In this document: positions 35,929 through 44,854 of the stretch, in pieces
How positions within the stretch are numbered: position 1 is the first letter of the stretch
Layout of the letters: the number at the start of each line of letters is the position of its first letter
Source: Mycobacterium scrofulaceum
GTDB lineage: Bacteria; Actinomycetota; Actinomycetes; Mycobacteriales; Mycobacteriaceae
Assembly: GCF_001667885.1 (NCBI RefSeq)
Contig: NZ_LZJW01000177.1
Span: 1 to 64,000 of the forward strand
Reading direction: 5' to 3'
Length of the DNA stretch: 64,000 bases
Notes under the pieces: generated by a model
Told to the model about the DNA's origin: nothing
The model's input: only the letters and a program-made list of their open reading frames with translations
The model's database searches: none
Program-made: the position numbers and the translations under genes

Positions 35929-36405
35929 GTGATTACCGGGATGGCCCACACCGGGGTGTGTGTTCCGGATTGCGAGGCGGCCGTGGCGTTCTACCGCGAC
36001 GTGTTGGGCCTGCATGTGCTCTCGCCGCCGTACGTCATGACCGGTAACGCCATTCGCGACGACATGGGCGAGCTGGTCGCGGACCCCAGCATGAAGGCGG
36101 CCATCGTCGGGCTCGACGGCGACGGCGACCGGGTGCTCGAGGTGATCGAGTACCTCAACGCCGACGGCACCGACCCCGCCGAACGCGCCCTCACCGACCC
36201 GGGGCTGTCCCACGTCGGGCTGATCTGCGAGGACCTGGACGCGACTCGGGCGGAACTGGAAAGCAAGGGCGTGCGCTTCCTGGTCAGCGGGATCGCGGAG
36301 GTCGCGCGCGTGCGCACCACCTGGTTCGCCGACCCGTGGGGCGTGGTGTTCATCCTGGTGGAGAAGAGCCGGCCGCAGCGACCCTACTTCGCCCAATGGG
36401 ACTGA
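35929..36405 (+). CDS. VOC-family (glyoxalase-like) protein
   Basis: Protein of 158 residues with two beta-alpha-beta-beta-beta modules: HTGVCVPDCEAAVAFYRDVLGL at the start and HVGLICEDLDATRAELESKGV in the second half, ending WFADPWGVVFILVE. Candidate metal ligands are His7, His98-type and the late Glu. GTG at 35929 follows TAGAGT by 7 bases, indicating a leaderless start. It overlaps the monooxygenase gene by 10 bases, suggesting a shared catabolic step. Substrate unknown. Confidence 0.88.
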   Translation: MITGMAHTGVCVPDCEAAVAFYRDVLGLHVLSPPYVMTGNAIRDDMGELVADPSMKAAIVGLDGDGDRVLEVIEYLNADGTDPAERALTDPGLSHVGLICEDLDATRAELESKGVRFLVSGIAEVARVRTTWFADPWGVVFILVEKSRPQRPYFAQWD

Positions 36406-37838
36406 AGCCGCGCGTCGGGATCATCGGCGCCGGCGCCGGCGGCATCGCCATGGGCATCCAGCTGGCGCAGGGCGGCTACGACTTCACCATCTTCGACCGG
36501 GCCGACGGATTCGGCGGGACCTGGCGCCACAACACCTTTCCGGGCGCGGCGTGCGACGTCCCGTCGCACCTGTACTCCTATTCCTTTGCGCCCAACCCGC
36601 GGTGGAGCAAGACGTATGCCAACCAGCCCGAGATCCTGGCCTACCTGGAAAAGGTCGCCAGCGACCACGGGCTGGACGCGCACCTGCGGGCGAACACCGC
36701 GGTGGCCGCCGCGCGCTGGTCGGACACCCGACGCCGCTGGACCCTGACCGACGACGGAGGCCGCGAGCACGAGGTCGACGTGGTGGTCAGCGCCGTCGGG
36801 ATGCTCGACGTGCCCCACGTCCCGGACATCCCCGGCGCGCACCGATTCCGCGGCCGCCAATTCCATTCGTCCCGTTGGGATCACAGCAAGTCCACGGCCG
36901 GTGAGCGGGTGGCGTCCATCGGCACGGGCGCCAGCGCCATCCAGTACGTGCCCGCGATCGCGCGGGAAACGGCGCACCTGACCGTGTTTCAGCGCACCCC
37001 GATCTGGATCGCGCCCCGCTTCGACTTCCCGTTCACGCCCGAACAGCAGGAGCTGTTCGAACGCCACCCCGAGATGGCGCTCAAGCTGCGCGACGAGGCC
37101 TTCGACGTCTACGAGTCGTCCAGCTTCGACGTCGACGCCGCGCAGACGCGGGAAGCGACCGAGCTGGCCCGCAGCTACCTGATGCGCAAGGTCGTCGACC
37201 CGGAGTTGCGCGCGAACCTGATGCCGGACTATCCCGCCGGCTGCAAACGGCCGCTGATGTCGCGCGAGTGGTATCCGACGTTCGCGCTGCCCAACGTCAC
37301 CCTGGAGACGACCGCCATCGCGGAGCTGACCGAGCGCGGCGTGCGCACCGTCGACGGCGTCGAGCACCGCGTCGACACCATCATCTACGGCACCGGGTTC
37401 AAGGCCGCCGACTACCTGGCCAGCGTCGACGTCCACGGGTCAGGCGGGCGCCGCCTCGCGGACGACTGGAGCGACGGGGCCGAGGCCTACCTGGGCACAC
37501 TGGTGGCGGGTTATCCCAACTTCTTCACCCTGTACGGCCCCAACACCAACGGCGTCAACTCGATCATCTACATCCACGAGGCGCAGACCACGTTCGTCCG
37601 CCACATCCTCGACGTGATGACCGCCCGCAACGCCCGCACGGTGCAGGTGACCCCCGACGCGCAGCGCCGCTATAACGACGAGATCCAAGCCGCCATGGTG
37701 GGCAAGGTCTGGCTCGCGTGCGACAACTACTTCCGCCATCCCAGCGGCAAGGTGGTCACCCAATTGCCGTACAGCGGGCGGACGTTCTTCGAACGCACCC
37801 GCGAGCTGGTCGACGCCGACTACCGCTTCGGCCGGTGA
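36396..37838 (+). CDS. Flavin-binding Baeyer-Villiger-type monooxygenase
   Basis: FAD/NADPH monooxygenase of 480 residues. FAD Rossmann motif GAGAGGIAMG near residue 12, the Baeyer-Villiger fingerprint F-x-G-x3-H-x3-W (FRGRQFHSSRW), a second Rossmann motif GTGASAIQ, and a late IYGTGF. Length matches family members such as EthA. ATG at 36396 lies inside the VOC gene. An open, coding-like 79-codon stretch continues in the same frame after the TGA (see 37839). Oxidation of a ketone or aldehyde to an ester is expected; the natural substrate is unknown. Confidence 0.92.
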   Translation: MGLKPRVGIIGAGAGGIAMGIQLAQGGYDFTIFDRADGFGGTWRHNTFPGAACDVPSHLYSYSFAPNPRWSKTYANQPEILAYLEKVASDHGLDAHLRANTAVAAARWSDTRRRWTLTDDGGREHEVDVVVSAVGMLDVPHVPDIPGAHRFRGRQFHSSRWDHSKSTAGERVASIGTGASAIQYVPAIARETAHLTVFQRTPIWIAPRFDFPFTPEQQELFERHPEMALKLRDEAFDVYESSSFDVDAAQTREATELARSYLMRKVVDPELRANLMPDYPAGCKRPLMSREWYPTFALPNVTLETTAIAELTERGVRTVDGVEHRVDTIIYGTGFKAADYLASVDVHGSGGRRLADDWSDGAEAYLGTLVAGYPNFFTLYGPNTNGVNSIIYIHEAQTTFVRHILDVMTARNARTVQVTPDAQRRYNDEIQAAMVGKVWLACDNYFRHPSGKVVTQLPYSGRTFFERTRELVDADYRFGR

Positions 37839-38078
37839 CCGGTCGGCGGCCGCAGCCGCCGCCCGCGGACCCTGGCGGACGCGCTCGGCACGCGCCTCAG
37901 GCCCGGGCGCCTCGGACGTTTGACCCGCTCAGCGGTCCTGACCGGGGCGCTGTACGCCGTCTCGACCTTCATCCGCAACCACGCCGCGGCGCGCTTCGTC
38001 CTCACCTGCACCGACAAACCCTACGTCGCGGCCGCGCCGCGCATCGGCGAGCGGCCCGGAATGTTCGTTCACCGTTAA
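37839..38078 (+). pseudogene. Coding-like remnant in frame after the monooxygenase
   Basis: Seventy-nine sense codons follow the monooxygenase TGA in the same frame and end at TAA. Nearly all third positions are G or C, and the translation (LTGALYAVSTFIRNHAAARFVL, with YVAAAPRIGERPG) looks protein-like. A TTG at 37920 could start a 52-residue peptide. Its TAA shares TTAA with the convergent cupin gene. It could be a gene remnant, a small gene or a former C-terminal extension. No family recognised. Confidence 0.35.
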
Positions 38079-38578
38079 CCCGACTGCGGCACCCAATAGT
38101 TGTCGTGCCGGACGAACCACTCCCGGCGTTCCTCGTCGGTCATGTCGGCCAGCGCCGCGAAGCCCTCGAAGTAGGCCTCGCGCGGGGCGCCCGGGGCGAA
38201 CAGCATCAGGATCGACGCCGGCTCGTCGGCGTCGTTGCGGAAGCCGTGCACGCCGCCCGGCGGCACGTAGAGGAAGTCACCCGGATGCCCGTCGGCCCAC
38301 TGGGTGCCGTCGTAGAGCTTCATGGTCCCGGACAGCACGAAGAACGCCTCGGACATCGCCCGGTGGAAGTGCGGCCCGGGGCCGCCGCCGGCCGGCGGGA
38401 TGTCGACCCGGTACAGCCCGTAGTCGCCGTCGGTGGCCTGCTGATTGGCGAGGTAGTGATATCGGACGCCCCCGGCCTCGTAGTCCGGAGGCGTGTCGGC
38501 GCGTTTGAGCCAGGCGCTGACCTCCGGCTCGTCCTCGGTGTATCGGGGCGGCGGATAGGGCGGCACGACGAGCGACAT
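38075..38578 (-). CDS. Cupin-domain protein
   Basis: Single-domain cupin of 167 residues. Cupin motif 1 is GPHFHRAMSEAFFVLSG (His-x-His and Glu) and motif 2 is PGDFLYVPPGGVHGF with the third histidine, so a metal site is likely. A short C-terminal helix contains TDEERREWFVRHDNYW. ATG at 38578, divergent from the M24 peptidase gene by 31 bases. Function could be a dioxygenase, isomerase or sensor of a small molecule; not resolved. Confidence 0.87.
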   Translation of the reverse strand: MSLVVPPYPPPRYTEDEPEVSAWLKRADTPPDYEAGGVRYHYLANQQATDGDYGLYRVDIPPAGGGPGPHFHRAMSEAFFVLSGTMKLYDGTQWADGHPGDFLYVPPGGVHGFRNDADEPASILMLFAPGAPREAYFEGFAALADMTDEERREWFVRHDNYWVPQSG

Positions 38579-38609
38579 GGTTTCCAGCCTGCCAGTTAGC
38601 ATCGCGGGA

Positions 38610-39308
38610 GTGGAGGCCACGGAGGAGGTTCGCGCGCAACGGCTGCTCGACGCCCAGGACAAGGCGGCGCGGTTGTTCGACGAGGTCGAGCGGCGCGGCG
38701 TCGTCCGCCCCGGCGTTTCCGAACGTCAGCTGTCCGACGAGATCAACCGCCTGGCCGCGCAACTGTTCGGCGTGACCCGGCACTGGCATCGGCGTGTCGT
38801 GCGGGCCGGCGAGAACACGTTGCAGCCCTTCAGCGAGCGCCCGCCGGACCGGGTGGTGACCGACGGCGACATCGTGTTCCTGGATTTCGGGCCGATCTTC
38901 GCCGAGTGGGAGGCCGACTTCGGCCGCACCTTCGTGCTCGGCGACGACCCGGCGAAGGCGGCGCTGCGCGACGCGCTGCCCCGGGTGTGGCGGGCCGGCC
39001 GCGAGTACTTCGACGCGCGCCCGGCCGTCACCGGGGCCCAGCTGTTCGACTTCGTCGTCGGCGTGGCCCACGCCGAGGGCTTCGAGTTCGCCAGTCCCAT
39101 CGCCGGTCACCTGGTGGGGGAGTTCCCGCACAAGAAGATCGCCGGCCCCGGCGTCCAGTGGTACATCGCGCCCGGGTCGAACAAGCCGATGCGGCGCAGG
39201 GACCCGGCCGGCCGCCTGTGCCATTGGATCCTGGAAATCCATCTGGCCGACCGGGTCCGCGGCTTCGGCGGTTTCTACGAGCAGCTGCTCGACCTCACGG
39301 ATACGTGA
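38610..39308 (+). CDS. M24-family metallopeptidase-like protein
   Basis: Pita-bread-fold protein of 232 residues. It has the aminopeptidase P/creatinase core without the usual N-terminal domain. Candidate metal ligands are the aspartates in FLDFGP and ADFGRTF, the histidine in GHLVGEFPH, and Glu in ILEIHL. The region PGVSERQLSDEINRLA is typical. GTG at 38610 follows TAGCAT by 7 bases, so the message is probably leaderless. Convergent with the SDR gene, overlapping it by 14 bases. The peptide or other substrate is unknown. Confidence 0.85.
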   Translation: MEATEEVRAQRLLDAQDKAARLFDEVERRGVVRPGVSERQLSDEINRLAAQLFGVTRHWHRRVVRAGENTLQPFSERPPDRVVTDGDIVFLDFGPIFAEWEADFGRTFVLGDDPAKAALRDALPRVWRAGREYFDARPAVTGAQLFDFVVGVAHAEGFEFASPIAGHLVGEFPHKKIAGPGVQWYIAPGSNKPMRRRDPAGRLCHWILEIHLADRVRGFGGFYEQLLDLTDT

Positions 39309-40215
39309 CGCCGGTCAGCTCCTCCGACACCGCCCACAACCGCCGCTGCAGGTCGACGTCGTGCGACTTCGAGCTGGACGACACCAGCTTCGGGTAGCCG
39401 CGCGTTTCGGCGAAGCCGTCGGGGCCGTAGTACTGGCCGCCCAGTACCCCGGGATCGGTCGCGGCCCGCAGCGTCGGCAGCGCGCCCATCGCCGCGTCCT
39501 GGGCGATGACGTTGAAGAACACGTTGACGAGCGGCCGGAACACCGTGGGCGTGTAGCGGCCCAGCTCGGTGTTCGAGCCGCCGGGGTGGGCGGCGACCGC
39601 GATCGTCGTGCCGTGCGAGGCGAGCCTGCGCTGCAGCTCGTAGGTGAACAGCAGGTTGGCCAGCTTGGCCTGCCCATAGGCCGCGACCCGGTTGTAGGAG
39701 CGCTCCCACTGCAGGTCGTCGAAGTGGATGTCGGCGAGGATGCGGTGGCCCATGCTGCTCACCGTCACGACCCGCGATCCGGGGACCGGCAACAGCCGCT
39801 CCAGTACCAGGCCGGTGAGCGCGAAGTGGCCCAGGTGGTTGGTGCCGAACTGCATCTCGAAGCCGTCTTTGGTGGTTTCCTTCGGCGTGTACATGACGCC
39901 CGCGTTGTTGATCAGCAGGTCGATGCGGTCGTAGTCGGCCTTGAGCTGGTCGGCCGCGGCGCGGACGGACTCCAGCGACGTCAGGTCGAGCTCCTGCAGG
40001 ACGACGTCGGCGTGCGGGCTGGCGGCGGTGATCCGCGCGGCGGCGTCCTTACCCTTGTCGAGGTTGCGCACCGCGAGCACGACGCGCGCCCCGTGCTCGG
40101 CCAGCGCGGCGGCGGTCTCGTACCCGAGGCCGGTGTTGGCACCGGTGATGACGGCGACCCGTCCGGCCTGGTCGGGAATGTCTTGTGCGGTCCACTTGGC
40201 CTGGGAAGTAGCCAT
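39295..40215 (-). CDS. Short-chain dehydrogenase, Rv0439c-like
   Basis: SDR of 306 residues. TGANTGLG cofactor motif near 24, NNAGVMY near 105, catalytic serine in VSSMG and YGQAK. It resembles the other SDR at 25713 in overall plan. Equivalent to Rv0439c by position next to groEL2. Its promoter region is shared with the divergent TetR gene at 40302 and holds two inverted copies of an AAACGGGGCG-type site, so it is the likely target of that repressor. Confidence 0.92.
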   Translation of the reverse strand: MATSQAKWTAQDIPDQAGRVAVITGANTGLGYETAAALAEHGARVVLAVRNLDKGKDAAARITAASPHADVVLQELDLTSLESVRAAADQLKADYDRIDLLINNAGVMYTPKETTKDGFEMQFGTNHLGHFALTGLVLERLLPVPGSRVVTVSSMGHRILADIHFDDLQWERSYNRVAAYGQAKLANLLFTYELQRRLASHGTTIAVAAHPGGSNTELGRYTPTVFRPLVNVFFNVIAQDAAMGALPTLRAATDPGVLGGQYYGPDGFAETRGYPKLVSSSSKSHDVDLQRRLWAVSEELTGVTYP

Positions 40216-40239
40216 GCGAGCTCCTCGGAGTAGTAAGGT

Positions 40240-40293
40240 AAACGGGGCGAGCGCTCCGGTTGATTCGACTATACGGAACGTGCGCCCCGTTTT
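40240..40293. promoter_or_regulatory. Paired inverted operator between SDR and TetR genes
   Basis: Perfect 10-base inverted arms AAACGGGGCG (40240 to 40249) and CGCCCCGTTT (40283 to 40292). Each arm opens a longer site, and the two 22-base sites match at 17 positions (core AACGGGGCGnnCGnTCCG). They face each other across the divergent promoters, so a TetR protein could bind once at each gene. Confidence 0.7.
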
Positions 40294-40301
40294 GTCAACC
40301 G

Positions 40302-40883
40302 ATGGGTGGTGAACACTTGGCCGGGCCCGCGAGGCCGTTGCGCGCCGACGCCGCGCGTAACCGCGCGCGCGTGCTGGACGTCGCCTACGAGACCTTCGCG
40401 GCCGAAGGCCTGTCGGTGCCCATCGACGACGTCGCGCGGCGCGCCGGGGTGGGGGCCGGCACCGTGTACCGGCACTTCCCGACGAAGGAAGCGCTCTTCA
40501 CGGCCGTGATCGAGGACCGGATGCGGCGCCTCGTCGACGACGGGCACGCCCTGCTGGAGTCCGAGGGACCGGGGGAGGCGCTGTTCGCGTTCCTGCGCTC
40601 GATGGTGCTGCAATGGGGCGCCGCGGACCGCGGCCTGGTCGACGCCCTCGCCGGGTACGGGATCGACATCGCCTGCGCCGCTCCCGACGCCGAGGACGCG
40701 TTCAAGGCGATGCTGGGCGAGCTGCTGCGCTCCGCGCAGGACGCGGGCACCGCGCGCCGCGACATCGACATGCGGGACCTCAAGGCGATCCTGGTCGGCT
40801 GCCAGGCGATGCAGGCCTACGACTCGGCGCTGGCCGCGCGGGCGACCGACGTCGTCATCGACGGTTTACGCGTGCAGCGATAA
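40302..40883 (+). CDS. TetR-family regulator divergent from Rv0439c
   Basis: Protein of 193 residues. The helix-turn-helix spans about 15 to 60: RARVLDVAYETFAAEG, VPIDDVARRAGVGAGTVYRHFPTKEALF. The C-terminal domain is helical and typical of mycobacterial TetR_N/ TetR_C regulators. ATG at 40302; a GTG a few codons later is also possible. It probably represses itself and the divergent SDR through the paired sites at 40240 to 40293. The ligand is unknown. groEL2 follows downstream but has its own CIRCE-controlled promoter. Confidence 0.92.
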   Translation: MGGEHLAGPARPLRADAARNRARVLDVAYETFAAEGLSVPIDDVARRAGVGAGTVYRHFPTKEALFTAVIEDRMRRLVDDGHALLESEGPGEALFAFLRSMVLQWGAADRGLVDALAGYGIDIACAAPDAEDAFKAMLGELLRSAQDAGTARRDIDMRDLKAILVGCQAMQAYDSALAARATDVVIDGLRVQR

Positions 40884-40899
40884 GGCCTGCCGTGTTCTT

Positions 40900-40920
40900 G
40901 CACTCGGCATAGGCGAGTGC
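40900..40920. promoter_or_regulatory. CIRCE operator 1 (HrcA site) of groEL2
   Basis: GCACTC-N9-GAGTGC with flanking TT and TAA, matching TTAGCACTC-N9-GAGTGCTAA. This is the HrcA heat-shock repressor site. Confidence 0.93.
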
Positions 40921-40934
40921 TAAGAATGACGTTG

Positions 40935-40955
40935 GCACTCGCGACAGGTGAGTGC
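40935..40955. promoter_or_regulatory. CIRCE operator 2 (HrcA site) of groEL2
   Basis: A second GCACTC-N9-GAGTGC followed by TAG, exactly 35 bases after the first. The two sites put groEL2 under double HrcA control. Confidence 0.93.
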
Positions 40956-41087
40956 TAGGTCGGGACGGTGAGACCAGCAGACACCTGGGGTCGTCCGTCG
41001 CGGGCACTGCACCCGGCCAGCGTAAGTAATGGGGTGGCCACACGTGGTCACCCGGTGTCATTCCCGATCCGGAGGAATCACTTCGCA

Positions 41088-42713
<1,626 letters not shown>

Positions 42714-42727
42714 GTCCCGTACGAAGA

Positions 42728-42757
42728 AGCCCGGTCCCCTTGGGGGCCGGGCTTTTT
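42728..42757 (+). terminator. Rho-independent terminator of groEL2
   Basis: AGCCCGGTCCCC-TT-GGGGGCCGGGCT forms a near-perfect stem and is followed by five T. It starts 15 bases after the groEL2 stop. Confidence 0.93.
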
Positions 42758-42772
42758 CGTTGCCCGCCGTGT

Positions 42773-42830
42773 CGAGTGTGGGGGATATGCGCGTCAACAC
42801 CCGCGAATTCGTCCACATCACCCACGCTCG
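42773..42830. repeat. Left inverted motif pair flanking the DUF559-like gene
   Basis: Motif CGAG(T/C)GTGGG followed by a TATG or TGTG core occurs at 42773 to 42793 on the plus strand and at 42810 to 42830 on the minus strand. The two copies point at each other across 16 bases. They start 16 bases after the groEL2 terminator. Confidence 0.65.
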
Positions 42831-42869
42831 GCGCATACGCAGATGGGCTGTCGCGGCAAATATGCCGGA

Positions 42870-43727
42870 ATGGAGCCATTCCGGGGCAGCGATGCGCTAA
42901 GGAACGGCGCGGTTACCCGCAGTCAATTGCGCACCCGATATCGTGCGGTCTTCCGGGACGTGTACATCGGCAGGGACGCGGACCTGACAGCCGCCGCCAA
43001 GGCGCGCGCAGCTTGGCTGGCGACGGGTTCGACTCTGGCCGGACTGTCTGCCGCCGCGGTCCTCGGCACGAAATGGGTCGATGCGTCGGCGCCCGCGGAG
43101 ATCGTGCGGTTCGACCGGCACAGTCAGCGGGGCATGGTTGTCCGCAGCTATCAGCTCGCCGCTGACGAGGTGCGCGTCATCGCCGGAATGCGCGTGACCA
43201 CCGCGGCCCGAACAGCTTTCGACATCGGGCGGGGCTCGCCCGCTATCAGGGCCGTCCCCATCCTGGACGCGTTGCTCAACGCGACCGGTATCAAGCCCGC
43301 CGAGGTTGTCGCTTTGGTGGACCGCCACCGCGGAGCCCGCGGCAGTGTCCGGTTGCGAGCCGCGCTGGATCTGGTCGACGGCGGGGCGGAATCACCTCAG
43401 GAGACCCGGGTGCGGCTGCTTCTGGTGCGAGCTGGTCTGCCAAAGCCGGAGACGCAGATCGAGTTTCCCGACCTACGCATCCGGGTCGACATGGGATGGC
43501 GTGTATGGAAGGTCGCGGTCGAGTATGACGGCATCCAGCACTGGGAGGACCGCTATCAACGGTCTTGGGACATCGAGCGAATCGCCTTACTGGAGGCGGC
43601 CGGCTGGGCGGTGGTCAGGGTGAGCGCCGAGATGTTGTCTCGACCGCAGGTGATTGTCGAACGCGTCAAAGCGAAGCTCGTCGAGCGTGGGGCCTATGGC
43701 CGGATTCCAGGCGTTTCGCGTGCATAG
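42870..43727 (+). CDS. DUF559-like (Vsr/PD-D/ExK fold) protein
   Basis: Protein of 285 residues of a family I recognise as multi-copy in mycobacteria. An N-terminal region (about 1 to 60, VTRSQLRTRYRAVFRDVYIG) resembles AbiEi-like winged-helix domains. The C-terminal domain has AESPQETRVRLLLVRAGLPKPETQIEF, an Asp near 205 (RVDMGW) and VAVEYDGIQHW (Glu218 to Trp225), the catalytic pattern of Vsr/DUF559 endonuclease-like folds. ATG at 42870 is chosen; upstream starts exist. It sits between groEL2 and Rv0441c, adjacent in M. tuberculosis, with paired motifs at both ends. Enzymatic activity is unproven. Confidence 0.8.
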   Translation: MEPFRGSDALRNGAVTRSQLRTRYRAVFRDVYIGRDADLTAAAKARAAWLATGSTLAGLSAAAVLGTKWVDASAPAEIVRFDRHSQRGMVVRSYQLAADEVRVIAGMRVTTAARTAFDIGRGSPAIRAVPILDALLNATGIKPAEVVALVDRHRGARGSVRLRAALDLVDGGAESPQETRVRLLLVRAGLPKPETQIEFPDLRIRVDMGWRVWKVAVEYDGIQHWEDRYQRSWDIERIALLEAAGWAVVRVSAEMLSRPQVIVERVKAKLVERGAYGRIPGVSRA

Positions 43728-43739
43728 CGCCCACACTCG
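43682..43739. repeat. Right inverted motif pair flanking the DUF559-like gene
   Basis: Two more copies of the CGAG(T/C)GTGGG-N3-TATG motif: 43682 to 43702 on the plus strand, inside the last codons of the gene, and 43717 to 43739 on the minus strand just after its stop. The layout and spacing (35 bases) mirror the left pair (37 bases). Confidence 0.65.
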
Positions 43740-43780
43740 TCGGCCCAGAGGTCACGGTCCGGGTCAGAAGGCGACGCGGC

Positions 43781-44182
43781 TCACCGGGAGAACACCACGC
43801 AGTCGTGCAGGCACCCCTTCGCCGCGCCGGGGGAGCCGGGGTCGGCCTCGCGATGCAACAGCGCGCGGGTGGGCACGACGGCCAGGCGAACGGCGTCCCC
43901 GCCGGGTTCTTCAAGGCTGACCTCGGCCGTGCCGTCGACGATCAGCGAATAGCCGCCCGGCTCGGGTGGGGGCCACAGCAGGGTGACGTCGGGGCGCTGC
44001 GCCAGATTCTGCCGAGTGCGGCCGCCGATGAGGCCGACGTCCAGGGTCGCCTCGCGGAGCCGCGGCTCGACCGTGACGGTGTGCACGCGGTAGTCGTCGT
44101 CGACGGTGACCAGGTAGGCGTACGGGTAGTCGGGAAGGGCGGCGGCCAGGCGCTCGACGTCCACCTGCTTCTTGGTGCGCAT
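43781..44182 (-). CDS. Pyridoxamine-5'-phosphate-oxidase-like protein, Rv0441c
   Basis: Protein of 133 residues with a split-barrel flavin-binding plan: LPDYPYAYLVTVDDDYRVHTVTVEP, then GGRTRQNLAQRPDVTLLWPP and SLIVDGTAEV. Such proteins bind FMN, F420 or heme; which one cannot be told. The C-terminus (KGCLHDCVVFSR) has two cysteines four residues apart. Equivalent to Rv0441c by position. It starts 29 bases after the stop of the PPE gene upstream on the same strand. Confidence 0.88.
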   Translation of the reverse strand: MRTKKQVDVERLAAALPDYPYAYLVTVDDDYRVHTVTVEPRLREATLDVGLIGGRTRQNLAQRPDVTLLWPPPEPGGYSLIVDGTAEVSLEEPGGDAVRLAVVPTRALLHREADPGSPGAAKGCLHDCVVFSR

Positions 44183-44210
44183 GACCTCAGGATAGGCGCG
44201 GGCCTGGCAG

Positions 44211-44816
44211 CTACAGCGTGCGTGGAACCCGCGCCGCGGGCAGGCCGAACGTGAGCTGACCGCTGCTGCTGAAGTGGAAACCGAGGTTCTGCAGCACCTG
44301 CTGCCAGGGCGCCAGTTTCTCGACGGCCGCCGACGCGTCGGCGTGGTAGCCGTACATCGCCTCCACGTCCGACGCCCACATCTGGTCGTAGGCGGCCTCG
44401 ATGTCGGCGATCGCGGGGGTGTTCTGGCCCAACCAGTTGGTGGCCGACAACGCCTGCGCCAGCGCGCGATTGGCCGCGACCACCGCGGGCTGCACCGTGG
44501 CCGCGAGCGCCCCCTCGAACGCAGCCGCCACCGCCGAGGCCTGGCTCGACACCGCTTGGGCCTGGGCCGCCGCCGCGCTCAGCCAGCTGACGTAGTGCGT
44601 GGCCAGGGCCATCATCGCCGCCGAGGATGGCCCCTGCCAGGATCCGCTGGCAAGATTTGACGTAACCGAAGAAAACGACGATGCTGACGATGCCAGGTCC
44701 TCGGCCAGGCCGTCCCAGGCTTCCGCGGCAGCAAGCAGCGGCCCGGCTCCGGGACCCGAGAAGATTCGTGCCGAGTTGACTTCTGGCGGCAACCACGCAA
44801 AATGCGGGCTCGTCAC
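44211..44816 (-). CDS. Short PPE-family protein
   Basis: Secreted ESX-type protein of 201 residues. The N-terminal PPE motif is LPPEVNSARI (residues 9 to 18), and the helical-hairpin GSWQGPSS marks the turn. The PPE domain of about 180 residues is complete, but almost no C-terminal domain follows, unlike PPE10 (Rv0442c, about 487 residues) at the same place in M. tuberculosis. GTG start at 44816. No PE partner gene is adjacent. The ending ARVPRTL appears natural rather than frameshifted. Confidence 0.92.
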   Translation of the reverse strand: MTSPHFAWLPPEVNSARIFSGPGAGPLLAAAEAWDGLAEDLASSASSFSSVTSNLASGSWQGPSSAAMMALATHYVSWLSAAAAQAQAVSSQASAVAAAFEGALAATVQPAVVAANRALAQALSATNWLGQNTPAIADIEAAYDQMWASDVEAMYGYHADASAAVEKLAPWQQVLQNLGFHFSSSGQLTFGLPAARVPRTL

Positions 44817-44854
44817 CGGCTCAACTTACCCGGGATTTGGCTGTTTTGGTGGCG

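Noticed and set aside
42787..42899. Small open frame starting in the left motif pair after groEL2
   Set aside because: The ribosome site is too close, third positions are not biased to G/C, and the frame overlaps the DUF559-like gene start. It follows from the inverted motif sequence.
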